A DNA stretch of 64,000 bases from Pseudomonas alcaliphila JAB1 (lineage in GTDB: Bacteria; Pseudomonadota; Gammaproteobacteria; Pseudomonadales; Pseudomonadaceae). The first letter of the stretch is position 1. The number at the start of each line of letters is the position of its first letter. A program made the translations under genes and the position numbers. Of the stretch, positions 28,526 to 38,021 are shown piece by piece. Location of the stretch: positions 682,001 to 746,000 of the forward strand of contig NZ_CP016162.1 of the NCBI RefSeq assembly GCF_001941865.1. The letters are read 5' to 3'. A model generated the notes under the pieces. It saw only the letters and a program-made list of their open reading frames with translations. It was not told the origin of the DNA and ran no database searches.

Positions 28526-31500
28526 GTGTCGATTCATGTCGCGCTGCACCACGTCACCCACTACCGCTACGACCGTGCGGTGAATCTTGGGCCACAAGTC
28601 GTACGTTTGCGGCCGGCGCCGCACAGTCGCACACGCATCCTTTCCTATGCGCTGAAGGTCGAACCGGGCCAGCACTTCATCAACTGGCAGCAGGACCCGC
28701 AGGGCAACTACCTGGCGCGCCTGGTGTTTCCCGAGAAGACTCGCGAGTTCAAGGTCGAGGTGGACCTGGTCGCCGAGATGGCGGTGTTCAACCCCTTCGA
28801 CTTCTTCCTCGAGCCCTATGCCGAGCGCATTCCCTTCGCCTACACCGAGGGCGAGCAGCGCGAGCTGGCGCCGTACCTAGTCAAGCTGCCGGCCACGCCG
28901 CTGTTCGCCAAGTACCTGGCCGGCATTTCCCGCGAGCCGGTGCCCAGCATCGATTTTCTGGTCGAGCTGAACCAGCGCCTGTCTGCGGACATCCGCTACC
29001 TGATTCGCATGGAGCCGGGCGTGCAGACGCCGGAACAGTCGCTCGAGCTGGCCGCCGGTTCGTGCCGCGATTCGGCCTGGCTGCTGGTGCAGCTGTTGCG
29101 TCACCTGGGCCTGGCGGCGCGCTTCGTCTCCGGCTACCTGATCCAGCTCACTGCCGACGTCAAAGCCCTCGACGGCCCATCCGGCACCGACAAGGACTTC
29201 ACCGACCTGCATGCCTGGTGCGAGGTGTACCTGCCTGGCGCCGGCTGGGTCGGTCTCGACCCGACTTCAGGCCTGTTTGCTGGCGAAGGCCACATTCCAC
29301 TGGCGTGCAGCCCGGAGCCATCCTCGGCGGCTCCGATCACCGGCGGGCTGGACGAGTGCGAGGTGGAATTCGAGCACCTGATGAGCGTCGAGCGCGTGTG
29401 GGAGGCGCCGCGCGTTACCAAGCCCTACAGCGAGGCGCAGTGGCAGGCGATCCAGGCGCTGGGCCGGCAGATCGACGATGACCTGCACAAGCATGACGTG
29501 CGCCTGACCATGGGTGGCGAGCCGACCTTCGTCGCTCTCGACTATCCCGATGACGACGAGTGGAACACCGCCGCGCTGGGGCCGAACAAGCGCCGCTTGG
29601 CCGCCGATCTGTTCTACCGCCTGCGCAGTCACTATGCGCCCAAGGCGCTGGTGCACTTCGGCCAGGGCAAGTGGTACCCCGGCGAGCAGTTGCCGCGCTG
29701 GTCGCTGAACTGCTTCTGGCGCCGCGATGGTGAGCCGCTGTGGCACGACCCCAAACTGCTGGCCGATGAGAAGCGCGGTTATGGCGCTACGGCAGAAACG
29801 GCCTCGCGCTTTCTCGCCGCCCTGGCGGCGCATCTGGGCGTAGATGGCGGCAACGTTTTCCCGGCCTATGAGGACTGGTTCTACTACCTGTGGCGCGAGC
29901 GCAAGCTGCCGGACAACGTCACCCCGGACGATCCACGTCTGAGCGACCCGCTGGAGCGCGAGCGTCTGCGCAAGGTGTTCGATCAGGGCCTCGATGCCGT
30001 GGTTGGTCACGTGCTGCCGCTGGCGCGTCAGGTGGTGGGCGAGGGCTGGCAGAGCGGGCGCTGGTTCCTGCGCGACGAACATTGCCGCCTGCTGCCCGGT
30101 GATTCGGCGCTGGGCTATCGCCTGCCGCTGGATTCGCTGCCCTGGGTCAGTCAGGCCGACTACCCCTACGTCAATCCGGTCGACCCCAGCCAGGCGCTGC
30201 CGCCGTTGCCCAGCCCGGCACAGATTCAGCGTCAGTTGCGTGGGGTCTGGCGTGGTGCCAGCGCGGGCGTGCAGAGCGCGCGTCCGGCCAGCGGGCAATC
30301 GGCTGCGGGCATCGTGCGCACCGCGCTGTGCGCCGAGCCGCGTGAGGGGCGCCTGTACCTGTTCATGCCGCCGCTGAGCCACCTCGAAGACTATCTGGAG
30401 CTGGTCGCCGCCATCGAGGCGGTGGCCGCCGAGCTCAATTGCCCGGTGCTGTTGGAAGGCTACGAGCCGCCGCTCGACCCACGTTTGCAGTATTTCCGCG
30501 TCACCCCCGACCCCGGCGTGATCGAGGTGAACATCCATCCGGCCTCCAGTTGGGACGAACTGGTCGAGCGTTGCGAATTTCTCTACGAGGCGGCGCGCCA
30601 ATCGCGCCTGTCCAGCGAGAAGTTCATGATCGACGGGCGCCACACCGGCACCGGCGGCGGCAACCACTTCGTCCTCGGCGGCGCCACGCCGGGGGATTCG
30701 CCCTTCCTGCGTCGCCCCGACCTGCTGCGCAGCCTGATCAGCTACTGGCACAACCATCCGTCGCTGTCCTACCTGTTCAGCGGTCTGTTTATCGGCCCGA
30801 CCTCGCAGGCGCCGCGAGTGGATGAGGCGCGCAATGATGCCTTGTATGAGTTGGAGATCGCCTTCGCGCAGATGCCCGAGCCGGGCCGCGACTGCCCGCC
30901 CTGGCTGGTCGACCGCCTGCTGCGCAACCTGCTGGTGGATGTCACCGGCAACACCCATCGCGCCGAATTCTGCATCGACAAGCTGTACTCGCCGGACTCG
31001 GCCAGCGGTCGCCTTGGCCTGCTCGAGCTGCGTGCCTTCGAAATGCCGCCGCACGCGCAGATGAGCCTGGCCCAGCAACTGCTGCTGCGCGCGCTGATCG
31101 CGCGTTTCTGGCAGGAGCCCTACCACCCGGCGAAGCTGGTGCGCTGGGGCGCCGAGTTGCATGACCGCTTCCTGCTGCCGCATTTCGTCGAGCAGGATTT
31201 CGCCGACGTGCTGCAGGAGCTGGGCAGCTTCGGTTATCGCCTGCGCAGCGAATGGTTCGCCCCGCATTTGGAGTTCCGTTTCCCCAAAGCCGGCGATTTC
31301 GTGGTCAAGGGCATCGACCTGGAGCTGCGCCAGGCGCTGGAGCCCTGGCACGTGCTGGGCGAGGAGGGCGCGGTCGGCGGCACCGTGCGTTACGTCGACT
31401 CGTCGCTGGAGCGCATGCAGGTGAAGGTGAACGGCATGGCGCCGGATCGCTACGTGCTGACCTGCAACGGCGTGCCGGTGCCGTTGCGACCGACCGGCAA

Positions 31501-31819
31501 GGTTGGCGAGTTCGTCGCTGGCGTGCGTTTCCGTGCCTGGCAGCCGGCCAGTTGCCTGCAACCGACCATCGGTGTGCATGCGCCGCTGGTGTTCGACCTC
31601 ATCGACACCTGGATGCAGCGCTCGCTGGGCGGTTGCCAGTACCATGTGGCGCATCCGGGCGGTCGCAACTACGACAGCCTGCCGGTCAACGCCTACGAGG
31701 CCGAGAGCCGGCGCCTGGCACGCTTCTTCCGCCTGGGCCACAGCCCAGGCAAGCGCCCTGTCATGCAGCCGATAGACAATAATGAACTGCCGATGACCCT
31801 GGATCTGCGTCGCGTTTGA
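28526..31819 (+). CDS. DUF2126 transglutaminase-like protein
   Basis: 1097 residues from GTG 28526, preceded by AGGAGG. The N-terminal region (about 1-280) is a Bact_transglu_N plus transglutaminase-core domain with an apparent Cys-His-Asp triad: Cys180 in AAGSCRDSAW, His229 in DLHAWCEVYL and Asp245 in GLDPTSG. The rest (about 300-1090) is the large DUF2126 region, with ligase-like motifs such as LTMGGEPTFVALDYPDD and HTGTGGGNHFVLGG. It has no signal peptide and is probably cytoplasmic. It is cotranscribed with an ATP-grasp/alpha-E protein and a second transglutaminase. The trio is conserved and predicted to make or process a peptide-like product. The exact reaction is unknown. Confidence 0.88.
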   Translation: MSIHVALHHVTHYRYDRAVNLGPQVVRLRPAPHSRTRILSYALKVEPGQHFINWQQDPQGNYLARLVFPEKTREFKVEVDLVAEMAVFNPFDFFLEPYAERIPFAYTEGEQRELAPYLVKLPATPLFAKYLAGISREPVPSIDFLVELNQRLSADIRYLIRMEPGVQTPEQSLELAAGSCRDSAWLLVQLLRHLGLAARFVSGYLIQLTADVKALDGPSGTDKDFTDLHAWCEVYLPGAGWVGLDPTSGLFAGEGHIPLACSPEPSSAAPITGGLDECEVEFEHLMSVERVWEAPRVTKPYSEAQWQAIQALGRQIDDDLHKHDVRLTMGGEPTFVALDYPDDDEWNTAALGPNKRRLAADLFYRLRSHYAPKALVHFGQGKWYPGEQLPRWSLNCFWRRDGEPLWHDPKLLADEKRGYGATAETASRFLAALAAHLGVDGGNVFPAYEDWFYYLWRERKLPDNVTPDDPRLSDPLERERLRKVFDQGLDAVVGHVLPLARQVVGEGWQSGRWFLRDEHCRLLPGDSALGYRLPLDSLPWVSQADYPYVNPVDPSQALPPLPSPAQIQRQLRGVWRGASAGVQSARPASGQSAAGIVRTALCAEPREGRLYLFMPPLSHLEDYLELVAAIEAVAAELNCPVLLEGYEPPLDPRLQYFRVTPDPGVIEVNIHPASSWDELVERCEFLYEAARQSRLSSEKFMIDGRHTGTGGGNHFVLGGATPGDSPFLRRPDLLRSLISYWHNHPSLSYLFSGLFIGPTSQAPRVDEARNDALYELEIAFAQMPEPGRDCPPWLVDRLLRNLLVDVTGNTHRAEFCIDKLYSPDSASGRLGLLELRAFEMPPHAQMSLAQQLLLRALIARFWQEPYHPAKLVRWGAELHDRFLLPHFVEQDFADVLQELGSFGYRLRSEWFAPHLEFRFPKAGDFVVKGIDLELRQALEPWHVLGEEGAVGGTVRYVDSSLERMQVKVNGMAPDRYVLTCNGVPVPLRPTGKVGEFVAGVRFRAWQPASCLQPTIGVHAPLVFDLIDTWMQRSLGGCQYHVAHPGGRNYDSLPVNAYEAESRRLARFFRLGHSPGKRPVMQPIDNNELPMTLDLRRV

Positions 31820-31830
31820 TTGAACAACCC

Positions 31831-31896
31831 GTAGGAGCCCGCTTGCGGGCGATGCTTTTTATGATTGCATCGGATCGCCCGCAAGCGGGCTCCTAC
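31831..31896. repeat. REP-type palindrome, family B (GTAGGAGCCCGCTTGCGGGC)
   Basis: GTAGGAGCCCGCTTGCGGGCGAT pairs with ATCGCCCGCAAGCGGGCTCCTAC across a 20-nt loop. It lies inside the operon between the DUF2126 and ATP-grasp genes. A second copy is at 56064-56117. It falls within an upstream in-frame extension of the next gene and supports starting that gene at 31933. Confidence 0.85.
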
Positions 31897-31932
31897 AGGG
31901 AACGCCTTGCGTCAAACCTTTTCGAGCCTGCC

Positions 31933-34419
31933 ATGCACGACCTGCTAGCCGATTACCCGCCGCCTAACGGCGCCTACCACGAACTGCTCGACGCCAAGGG
32001 CAACGTGCGCCCGCACTGGCGCCGGCTTTACGAGCAACTGGCACGCAGCCGCCCGGAGCACCTGGCGCAGCGCGAGGCCATGCTGGCGCGGCAGATCCAG
32101 GAAAACGGCGTTACCTACAACGTCTATGCCGACCCGGATGGCGCCGACCGTCCGTGGGAACTCGACCTGCTGCCCAACCTGATCCCCGCTGACGAGTGGC
32201 AGCAGATCGCCGCCGGCGTGGCGCAGCGTGCGACCCTGCTCAACCGCGTGCTGGCCGATCTCTACGGCCCGCAGAAGCTGATTGCCGAAGGCCTGCTGCC
32301 GACCGAGCTGGTGTTCGGCCATAACAACTTCCTCTGGCCCTGTCAGGGCATGCAGGCACCGGGCGGCACCTGGCTGCACCTGTATGCGGTGGATCTTGCC
32401 CGTGCGCCGGACGGCCGTTGGTGGGTCACGGCCGACCGCACCCAGGCACCCTCTGGTGCCGGTTATGCGCTGGAGAACCGGCAGATCGTCTCCCGCGCCT
32501 TCCCCGAGCTGTACCGCGATCTGCGCGTGCAGTATCTGGCCAGCTTCTTCCGTACCCTGCAGGACACCCTGGCACGCCAGGCGCCGAGCGGTGGCGAAAC
32601 GCCGCTGGTGGTGCTGTTGACGCCGGGGCGCTTCAACGAAAGCTACTTCGAGCACCTGTACCTGGCGCGTCAGCTCGGCTATCCGCTGGTCGAAGGCAGC
32701 GACCTCACCGTGCGCGACGCCACCCTCTACCTCAAGACCCTGGCCGGCCTGCGCCGTGTGCATGCGGTGCTGCGCCGCCTCGATGACGACTACTGCGACC
32801 CGCTGGAGCTGCGAACCGATTCCGCCCTCGGCGTGCCCGGCCTGCTCGAAGCCGTGCGCCGTGGTCGCGTGCTGGTAGCCAATGCCCTGGGCAGCGGCGT
32901 GCTGGAGTCGCCCGGTCTGCCCGGTTTCTTGCCGGCGATCAGCGAGCACCTGTTGGGTGAGGAACTGCTATTGCCGTCCATTGCCAGTTGGTGGTGCGGC
33001 GAGCCGCCGGTGCTGGACGAGGCGCTGGAGAAACTCGACCAGTTGCTGGTGCGCCCGGCGTTCCCCTCGCAGAGCTTCACGCCGGTGTTCGGTCGTGACC
33101 TGGACGAGGCGCAGCGCGCCAAGCTGGCCGCGCGCCTCAAACAGAGACCCTACGCCTACGTGGCGCAGGCGCGGGCCAAGTTGTCGCAGGCGCCGGTGTG
33201 GGATGGCAGCGGTTTGCAGCCGCGGGCCATCGGCATGCGCGTGTTCGCCGTGGCCAGCGCCGATGGCTACCGGGTGATGCCGGGTGGCCTGACCCGCGTG
33301 GCCGCCGAGGCCGATGCCGAGGTGGTGTCGATGCAGCGTGGCGGGGCGAGCAAGGACACCTGGGTACTCGGCACGCGGCAGAGCGGTGGCGAGCCCTGGC
33401 AGACGCAACGCACCCTGGGCACTGCCGACCTGGTGCGCAGCGACCCCTTCCTGCCTTCACGCGTGGTGGAGAACCTGTACTGGTTCGGTCGTTACGCCGA
33501 GCGCTGCGAGGGCAATGCGCGCCTGCTGCGCATCATGCTGGCGCGCTACGTCGATGACGATGACGACCCGCAGGCGCTGCAGAGCGCGCTGGCATTGGCG
33601 CAGGAATTGGGCCTGCTGGCAGATCCCGAGGAGGGCGAGCTGGCCGAGCGTCTGCTGCAGGCGCTGCTCGGCGGCGACTGGCCGGCCAGCCTGCGCTCCA
33701 ATCTGCAGCGCTTGCAGTGGGCCGCTGGCAGCGTGCGCGGCAAGCTGTCCCAGGCCAACTGGCAGGCGCTGGTGGAATTGCAGCGCGAGGCGCAGCTGCT
33801 TGAAGGCCAACCGGCCGACTTCGGTGAACTGCTGGATTTTCTCAACCGCCTGCTGATGTCGCTGGCGGCGCTGTCGGGCTTCGCCCTCGACGACATGACG
33901 CGAGACGACGGCTGGCGCTTTCTCATGCTCGGCCGCTATATCGAGCGTTTGCAGTTTCTCTGCGACAGCTTCGCCGGCTTCCTGCGCAGCGGCTCGGCCA
34001 CCGACCAGTCGGCGCTGGAATGGCTGCTGGAACTGGGCAACAGCAGCATCACCTACCGCACCCGTTACCTGGCCTCGGCGCAGTTGATTCCGGTGCTCGA
34101 CCTGCTGTTGCTCGATGAGCAGAACCCGCACGCCGTGATCTTCCAGATGCGCACCCTGCTGCGTTCGCTGGAAGGGCTTCACGAGCGCTTCGAGTTGCCC
34201 GCTGAGCGTTACCTGGCTTATCTGGAGGAGCAACTCACGGCCTTCAGCCTGGCCAGCCTGGAAAACCCGCTGTTTGGCCCCGGTAGTACCCGCGCGGTGC
34301 TCGAAGGCCTGGCCGATCTGCTGGTGGCCATCAGCGAGGCCGCCGGTGCGGTATCCGATCACCTCGGACTGCGTTTCTTCGCCCATGTCGATGTCAGCCA
34401 GCGGACGCAATCCTCATGA
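31933..34419 (+). CDS. Circularly permuted ATP-grasp plus alpha-E domain fusion protein
   Basis: 828 residues from ATG 31933. The N-terminal part (about 1-480) is the circularly permuted ATP-grasp region, with NGVTYNVYADPDGADRPWELD, LVFGHNNFLWPCQGM and LLTPGRFNESYFEHLYLARQ. The C-terminal part (about 500-820) is the all-helical alpha-E domain, opening SRVVENLYWFGRYAERCEGN. The two regions are often separate genes, so this is a fused form. ATP-grasp enzymes form amide or peptide bonds through acyl phosphates, and comparative genomics has linked this type with transglutaminase-like peptidases. It overlaps the next gene by ATGA. No substrate is known. Confidence 0.88.
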   Translation: MHDLLADYPPPNGAYHELLDAKGNVRPHWRRLYEQLARSRPEHLAQREAMLARQIQENGVTYNVYADPDGADRPWELDLLPNLIPADEWQQIAAGVAQRATLLNRVLADLYGPQKLIAEGLLPTELVFGHNNFLWPCQGMQAPGGTWLHLYAVDLARAPDGRWWVTADRTQAPSGAGYALENRQIVSRAFPELYRDLRVQYLASFFRTLQDTLARQAPSGGETPLVVLLTPGRFNESYFEHLYLARQLGYPLVEGSDLTVRDATLYLKTLAGLRRVHAVLRRLDDDYCDPLELRTDSALGVPGLLEAVRRGRVLVANALGSGVLESPGLPGFLPAISEHLLGEELLLPSIASWWCGEPPVLDEALEKLDQLLVRPAFPSQSFTPVFGRDLDEAQRAKLAARLKQRPYAYVAQARAKLSQAPVWDGSGLQPRAIGMRVFAVASADGYRVMPGGLTRVAAEADAEVVSMQRGGASKDTWVLGTRQSGGEPWQTQRTLGTADLVRSDPFLPSRVVENLYWFGRYAERCEGNARLLRIMLARYVDDDDDPQALQSALALAQELGLLADPEEGELAERLLQALLGGDWPASLRSNLQRLQWAAGSVRGKLSQANWQALVELQREAQLLEGQPADFGELLDFLNRLLMSLAALSGFALDDMTRDDGWRFLMLGRYIERLQFLCDSFAGFLRSGSATDQSALEWLLELGNSSITYRTRYLASAQLIPVLDLLLLDEQNPHAVIFQMRTLLRSLEGLHERFELPAERYLAYLEEQLTAFSLASLENPLFGPGSTRAVLEGLADLLVAISEAAGAVSDHLGLRFFAHVDVSQRTQSS

Positions 34420-35309
34420 GCAGCGCGCTGTATCAGGTGCTTCACGACACCCATTACCGATACTCGGCGCCGGTTTCCCTGGCCCAGCAGTTGGCGCACC
34501 TGTGGCCGCGCGAATGCCCCTGGCAGCGTTGCCATGAACGGGAGCTGCGCATCGATCCGCAGCCCTGTCAGCGCCGCGACGGTCTGGACGTGTTCGGCAA
34601 CCCGCTGACCCGGCTGGTGTTCGAGCGCCCGCATGAGGCGCTGGTCGTCAGCGCGCGGTTGCGCGTCGAGGTGCTGGCGCGTGCGCCGCTGGAGCTGGAC
34701 GACTCGCCGAACTGGGAGGCCGCGTGCGCCGCGCTCAGCTACAGCGGTAAACGGATGGAGCCTGCGTTGCTGGAGGCGGCACGCTACCGTTTCGAGTCGC
34801 CCTACGTGCGCCTCAAGCAGGTGTTCGCCGGCTACGCCGACGATTGCTTCACGCCGGGGCGCCCGCTGCTGCAGGCGTGCCAGGCGCTGATGCAGAAGAT
34901 TTTCGACGAATTCAGTTTCGATGCCGAAGCCACTCAGGTGGCGACGCCGCTGCTGCAGGTACTGGAGGAAAAGCGTGGGGTCTGCCAGGACTTCGCCCAC
35001 CTGATGCTCGCCTGCCTGCGCTCGCGCGGCCTGGCGGCGCGTTACGTCAGCGGCTACCTGCTGACCCAGCCACCACCCGGCCAGCCACGTCTGATCGGCG
35101 CCGACGCCTCGCATGCCTGGGTGTCGCTGTATTGCCCGCGGCAGGGCTGGGTGGATTTCGACCCAACCAATAATGTGCGCCCGGCACTGGAGCACATCAC
35201 CCTGGCCTGGGGCCGGGATTTCTCCGACGTGTCGCCGTTGCGTGGGGTGATTCTGGGGGGCGGCAGCCACGACCCGGACGTGCAGGTGACGGTGCTGCCG
35301 CTGGGATGA
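34416..35309 (+). CDS. Transglutaminase-like cysteine protein
   Basis: 297 residues, start coupled to the preceding stop. A Bact_transglu_N beta domain (about 1-90) precedes the transglutaminase core, with Cys190 in RGVCQDFAHL, His233 in ASHAWVSLY and Asp249 in DFDPTNN, a complete catalytic triad. It has no signal peptide. Family members are predicted to act as peptidases or amidases rather than cross-linkers. With the two preceding genes it forms the operon transglutaminase/DUF2126, ATP-grasp/alpha-E, transglutaminase. The pathway product is unknown. Confidence 0.88.
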   Translation: MSSALYQVLHDTHYRYSAPVSLAQQLAHLWPRECPWQRCHERELRIDPQPCQRRDGLDVFGNPLTRLVFERPHEALVVSARLRVEVLARAPLELDDSPNWEAACAALSYSGKRMEPALLEAARYRFESPYVRLKQVFAGYADDCFTPGRPLLQACQALMQKIFDEFSFDAEATQVATPLLQVLEEKRGVCQDFAHLMLACLRSRGLAARYVSGYLLTQPPPGQPRLIGADASHAWVSLYCPRQGWVDFDPTNNVRPALEHITLAWGRDFSDVSPLRGVILGGGSHDPDVQVTVLPLG

Positions 35310-35313
35310 GGTT

Positions 35314-35345
35314 CGTGGGAGGGCGCGACAGGCGCATCTCCCACG
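35314..35345. terminator. Hairpin between the convergent transglutaminase and azurin genes
   Basis: CGTGGGAG and CTCCCACG form a perfect 8-bp stem around a 16-nt GC-rich loop. It has no real T run, so it may be a REP-like hairpin rather than a classical terminator. Confidence 0.45.
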
Positions 35346-35358
35346 GTTTGTGGCGGCC

Positions 35359-35808
35359 TCAGTCGACCAGGGCCAGACTGCCTTTCATCAGCGAGTAGTG
35401 GCCAGGGAAGGAGCAGAAGAAGCTGTAGTCTTCGCCTGCCGCCAGCTTGCTGACATCGAAGGTCACCGAAGTGCTTTCGCCACCGCCGATCAGATCGGTA
35501 TAGGCGATCACACGCTCGTCGCCGGCCTTGAGGTAGCTGGCGTCCGGGCCGGCAGAGATGCCGTCGGTGGCCACGCCGGGCATGTCGGCGGTCTTGCTCA
35601 GCACCCAGTTATGGCCCATCGCGGTCTTGGGCAGCGAGCCGGTGTGCTTGAGGTTGACGGTGAAGGTCTTGCAGCTCTTGCTGACGGAGATGGCCTGGGT
35701 GTTGAAGGTCATCTGATCGGTTGACTCGACATCCACCGCGCATTCGGCAGCCAGAAGCGGTGTGCTGGCGAGCCCAAGCAGCGCCAGCAGGGCAACGTTA
35801 CGCAACAT
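35359..35808 (-). CDS. azu: Azurin, blue copper protein
   Basis: 149-residue precursor from ATG 35808, preceded by GGAGGA; 17 upstream in-frame codons are not needed. The signal peptide ends LASTPLLAA and the mature protein begins [17 protein letters not shown]. The type-1 copper ligands are present: His in MGHNWV, and Cys, His and Met in [14 protein letters not shown]. The structural disulfide cysteines (AEC and SKSC) are also present. Azurin is a soluble periplasmic electron carrier between cytochromes and terminal reductases. The gene is monocistronic. Confidence 0.96.
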   Translation of the reverse strand: MLRNVALLALLGLASTPLLAAECAVDVESTDQMTFNTQAISVSKSCKTFTVNLKHTGSLPKTAMGHNWVLSKTADMPGVATDGISAGPDASYLKAGDERVIAYTDLIGGGESTSVTFDVSKLAAGEDYSFFCSFPGHYSLMKGSLALVD

Positions 35809-36206
35809 CTTGATTCCTCCAATTTCTGATAACCCGGTCAGGTCTGAAGAGACTCGCACAACTGCCTGCGCTTATGGATGCGACCGAACGCCACGCCTGG
35901 TTATCCAGAAAAGCTGTGGATAGTTCTGTGGGGAAGCTCTGCAATGCCCGCTCGAGGCCTGTTTCCGCGGGCTTTCTGGGTGTCTGCTCAGCTTTTGCTC
36001 AGGACACCTGCTCGCCACTGAAAAATGCTTTGAAATGAATTGCTTGAGTGAGAAGTCAAAGTTTCTGCGCGTGTCTGGAAAGGCGCTGGCCGGTTATCCA
36101 CGAAGGACGTGGAGCAAGCTGTGGATAAGCTTGGGGAAAGCCGGCCTCGACAGCGCCCGGCAAGGGGCGCAGACGATTGATGAGAAAGTGAGCGTTCTTA
36201 AGCGGA
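35809..36206. other. Intergenic region with DnaA-box-like inverted pairs
   Basis: About 400 bp without a convincing gene. It holds two inverted pairs: TTATCCA with TGTGGATA at 35901-35922, and TTATCCACG with TGTGGATAA at 36094-36128. Each half resembles the DnaA box TTATCCACA. Short minus-strand frames here run through the palindromes and look like chance. It lies upstream of azurin and downstream of the DUF808 gene. Confidence 0.6.
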
Positions 36207-37133
36207 TTACGGTTTGCGCAGCGCCTGCCACAGACGTGTGGCGAGGCTGACCAGCGGTACGCTGAGCAAGCCGGCGACGATGCCCAGCAGGGCATTGAGC
36301 AGCGTCGGCACTATCGCCGAGAGCAGGTGGCCGGCGTCGCGCGCGACCCATTCGGCGGCGTGATGCACGGCGCTTTCCACCGGCGGCAGGCCATGACTGA
36401 GAATGCCGCCGCCGACCATGAACATGGCCGCTGTGCCGATCACCGACAATGCCTTCATCAGCCAGGGGGCCAGGCGCAGGATGCCGCGGCCGCAGGCCTG
36501 GGCGAAGGCGCTGGTGCGCTGGCTGAGGTAGAGCCCGGCGTCGTCGAGCTTGACGATGCCGGCCACCAGGCCATAGACGCCGACGGTCATCACCAGGGCG
36601 ATGCCGCTGAGCACCAGCACCTGATTGAGGAAACTGGCAGTGGCGACGGTGCCCAGGGTGATGGCGATGATCTCCGCGGAGAGAATGAAGTCGGTACGCA
36701 CGGCGCCGCGAATCTTGTCGCGTTCGAATGCCACCAGGTCGACGGCAGGGTCGGCGATGGCTTCCAGGTGTGCCTGTTGTTCGTCATCCTCATGCTTGTG
36801 CAGCAGTTTGTGCAGCAGCTTCTCGGCGCCTTCGTAGCAGAGGAACAGACCGCCGAGCATCAACAAGGGCACCACCAGCCAGGGCGCCACGGCGCTGATC
36901 AGCAGCGCAGCCGGCACCAGAATCGCCTTGTTGACCAGCGAGCCCTTGGCCACGGCCCAGACCACCGGCAGTTCGCGATCCGCCTTGACCCCGGTGACCT
37001 GCTGGGCATTGAGTGCGAGGTCGTCACCGAGTACGCCGGCGGTCTTGCGCGCGGCGATCTTGGTCATGGTGGCGACGTCGTCGAGTACCGTGCTGATGTC
37101 GTCGATCAGGGCGAGCAGGCTGCTTCCGGCCAT
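36207..37133 (-). CDS. DUF808 family inner membrane protein (YedI-like)
   Basis: 308 residues from ATG 37133, preceded by GGAAG; ten upstream codons are in frame. The family opening [21 protein letters not shown] is followed by [21 protein letters not shown]. At least five hydrophobic segments are visible (about 75-110, 175-195, 205-225, 235-255, 280-300). A His/Asp-rich cytoplasmic segment around [15 protein letters not shown] precedes the second half. The function of this broadly distributed family is unknown. It stands alone between azurin and the LOG gene. Confidence 0.88.
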   Translation of the reverse strand: MAGSSLLALIDDISTVLDDVATMTKIAARKTAGVLGDDLALNAQQVTGVKADRELPVVWAVAKGSLVNKAILVPAALLISAVAPWLVVPLLMLGGLFLCYEGAEKLLHKLLHKHEDDEQQAHLEAIADPAVDLVAFERDKIRGAVRTDFILSAEIIAITLGTVATASFLNQVLVLSGIALVMTVGVYGLVAGIVKLDDAGLYLSQRTSAFAQACGRGILRLAPWLMKALSVIGTAAMFMVGGGILSHGLPPVESAVHHAAEWVARDAGHLLSAIVPTLLNALLGIVAGLLSVPLVSLATRLWQALRKP

Positions 37134-37197
37134 GTTGCGGCTTCCGTGAGAGAGAAGCCGCAAAGCGTAGCATTGTGTTACATGTCTGCGTACAGGT

Positions 37198-37785
37198 TCA
37201 GACGGGCGCGCGATCTACCCACTTCGGCGCCGCGCTGGGTCGCCATTCGCTGAGGGCATCGAGCAGGTGTTGCGGGTTGCCTGCGATCTGCAGCATCTCG
37301 CGGTGCTGTGGGCGAACGAAGCGCTCGGCAACCAGATGATCGAGGAAGTCGCCGAGTTTGCTGTAAAAACCGTTCACCTCCAGCAGGCCCAGCGGTTTGG
37401 CGTGGTAACCCAACTGGCCCCAGGTCCACACCTCGAACAGCTCTTCCAGGGTGCCGAGGCCGCCGGGCAGGGCGATGAAGGCGTCTGACAGCTCGGCCAT
37501 GCGCGCCTTGCGTGCATGCATGCCGTCCACCACTTCCAGGCAGGTCAGGTTGCGATGGCCGATCTCGGCGCGCTCCAGGCTTTGCGGGATGATACCGATC
37601 ACCTCGCCACCGGCATTGAGCGCCGCATCGGCGACCACGCCCATCAGGCCGACGGCGCCACCGCCATAGATCAGGCGAATGCCGCGCTCGGCCAGGTGTT
37701 GGCCGAGCGCTTCGGCAGCCTCGCGGTAAACGGGACTGGCGCCAGGGCTGGCACCACAGAAGACACAGACACTACGCAGGGACAT
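37198..37785 (-). CDS. LOG family protein (cytokinin riboside 5'-monophosphate phosphoribohydrolase type)
   Basis: 195 residues, start preceded by AAGGAG. A Rossmann-like fold opens [16 protein letters not shown], with the catalytic-site motif [13 protein letters not shown] (about residues 105-117) and [13 protein letters not shown] before it. LOG enzymes cleave nucleoside 5'-monophosphates to base and ribose phosphate; in bacteria they are often annotated as TIGR00730 Rossmann-fold proteins. It is monocistronic. A physiological link to cytokinin in this organism cannot be inferred. Confidence 0.9.
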   Translation of the reverse strand: MSLRSVCVFCGASPGASPVYREAAEALGQHLAERGIRLIYGGGAVGLMGVVADAALNAGGEVIGIIPQSLERAEIGHRNLTCLEVVDGMHARKARMAELSDAFIALPGGLGTLEELFEVWTWGQLGYHAKPLGLLEVNGFYSKLGDFLDHLVAERFVRPQHREMLQIAGNPQHLLDALSEWRPSAAPKWVDRAPV

Positions 37786-37844
37786 GCAACGACTCCTTGG
37801 GCAAATGAGCCAAGGGTAACCAGCCGCTGCGCTCGCACCAAGTA

Positions 37845-37922
37845 TCAGTGCCGCGTATCAATGCCGCAGGTGGCGCAGGCGTAACTGGCGAGCAATTGCT
37901 TGAGCAGATCGTTGAGGTACAT
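37845..37922 (-). CDS. Possible small protein of 25 residues
   Basis: A 25-residue frame, [20 protein letters not shown] then IDTRH, with AGGAAG seven bases before the ATG. An amphipathic N-terminal helix is followed by a CxxC pair. It lies in the 236-bp gap between the LysE and LOG genes on the same strand. The Shine-Dalgarno spacing and the CxxC make it more than random, but there is no other evidence. Confidence 0.35.
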   Translation of the reverse strand: MYLNDLLKQLLASYACATCGIDTRH

Positions 37923-38021
37923 GGCGCGGCTTCCTGACGCTGGGACATGTGGTTCAGGCTAGTCCCGTTGCTGGCGCCGCGCCGTTAGATTGTTTCGATG
38001 ATGGCGATAGTCGCGGCTCGC

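Noticed and set aside
29267..31741. 824-codon open frame on the minus strand opposite the DUF2126 gene
   Set aside because: The plus-strand gene has the Shine-Dalgarno site, triad residues and conserved motifs; the antisense frame has no recognisable domain.
31816..31932. Upstream extension of the ATP-grasp/alpha-E gene to 31816
   Set aside because: The extension consists of a REP palindrome; MHDLLADY at 31933 starts the conserved region.
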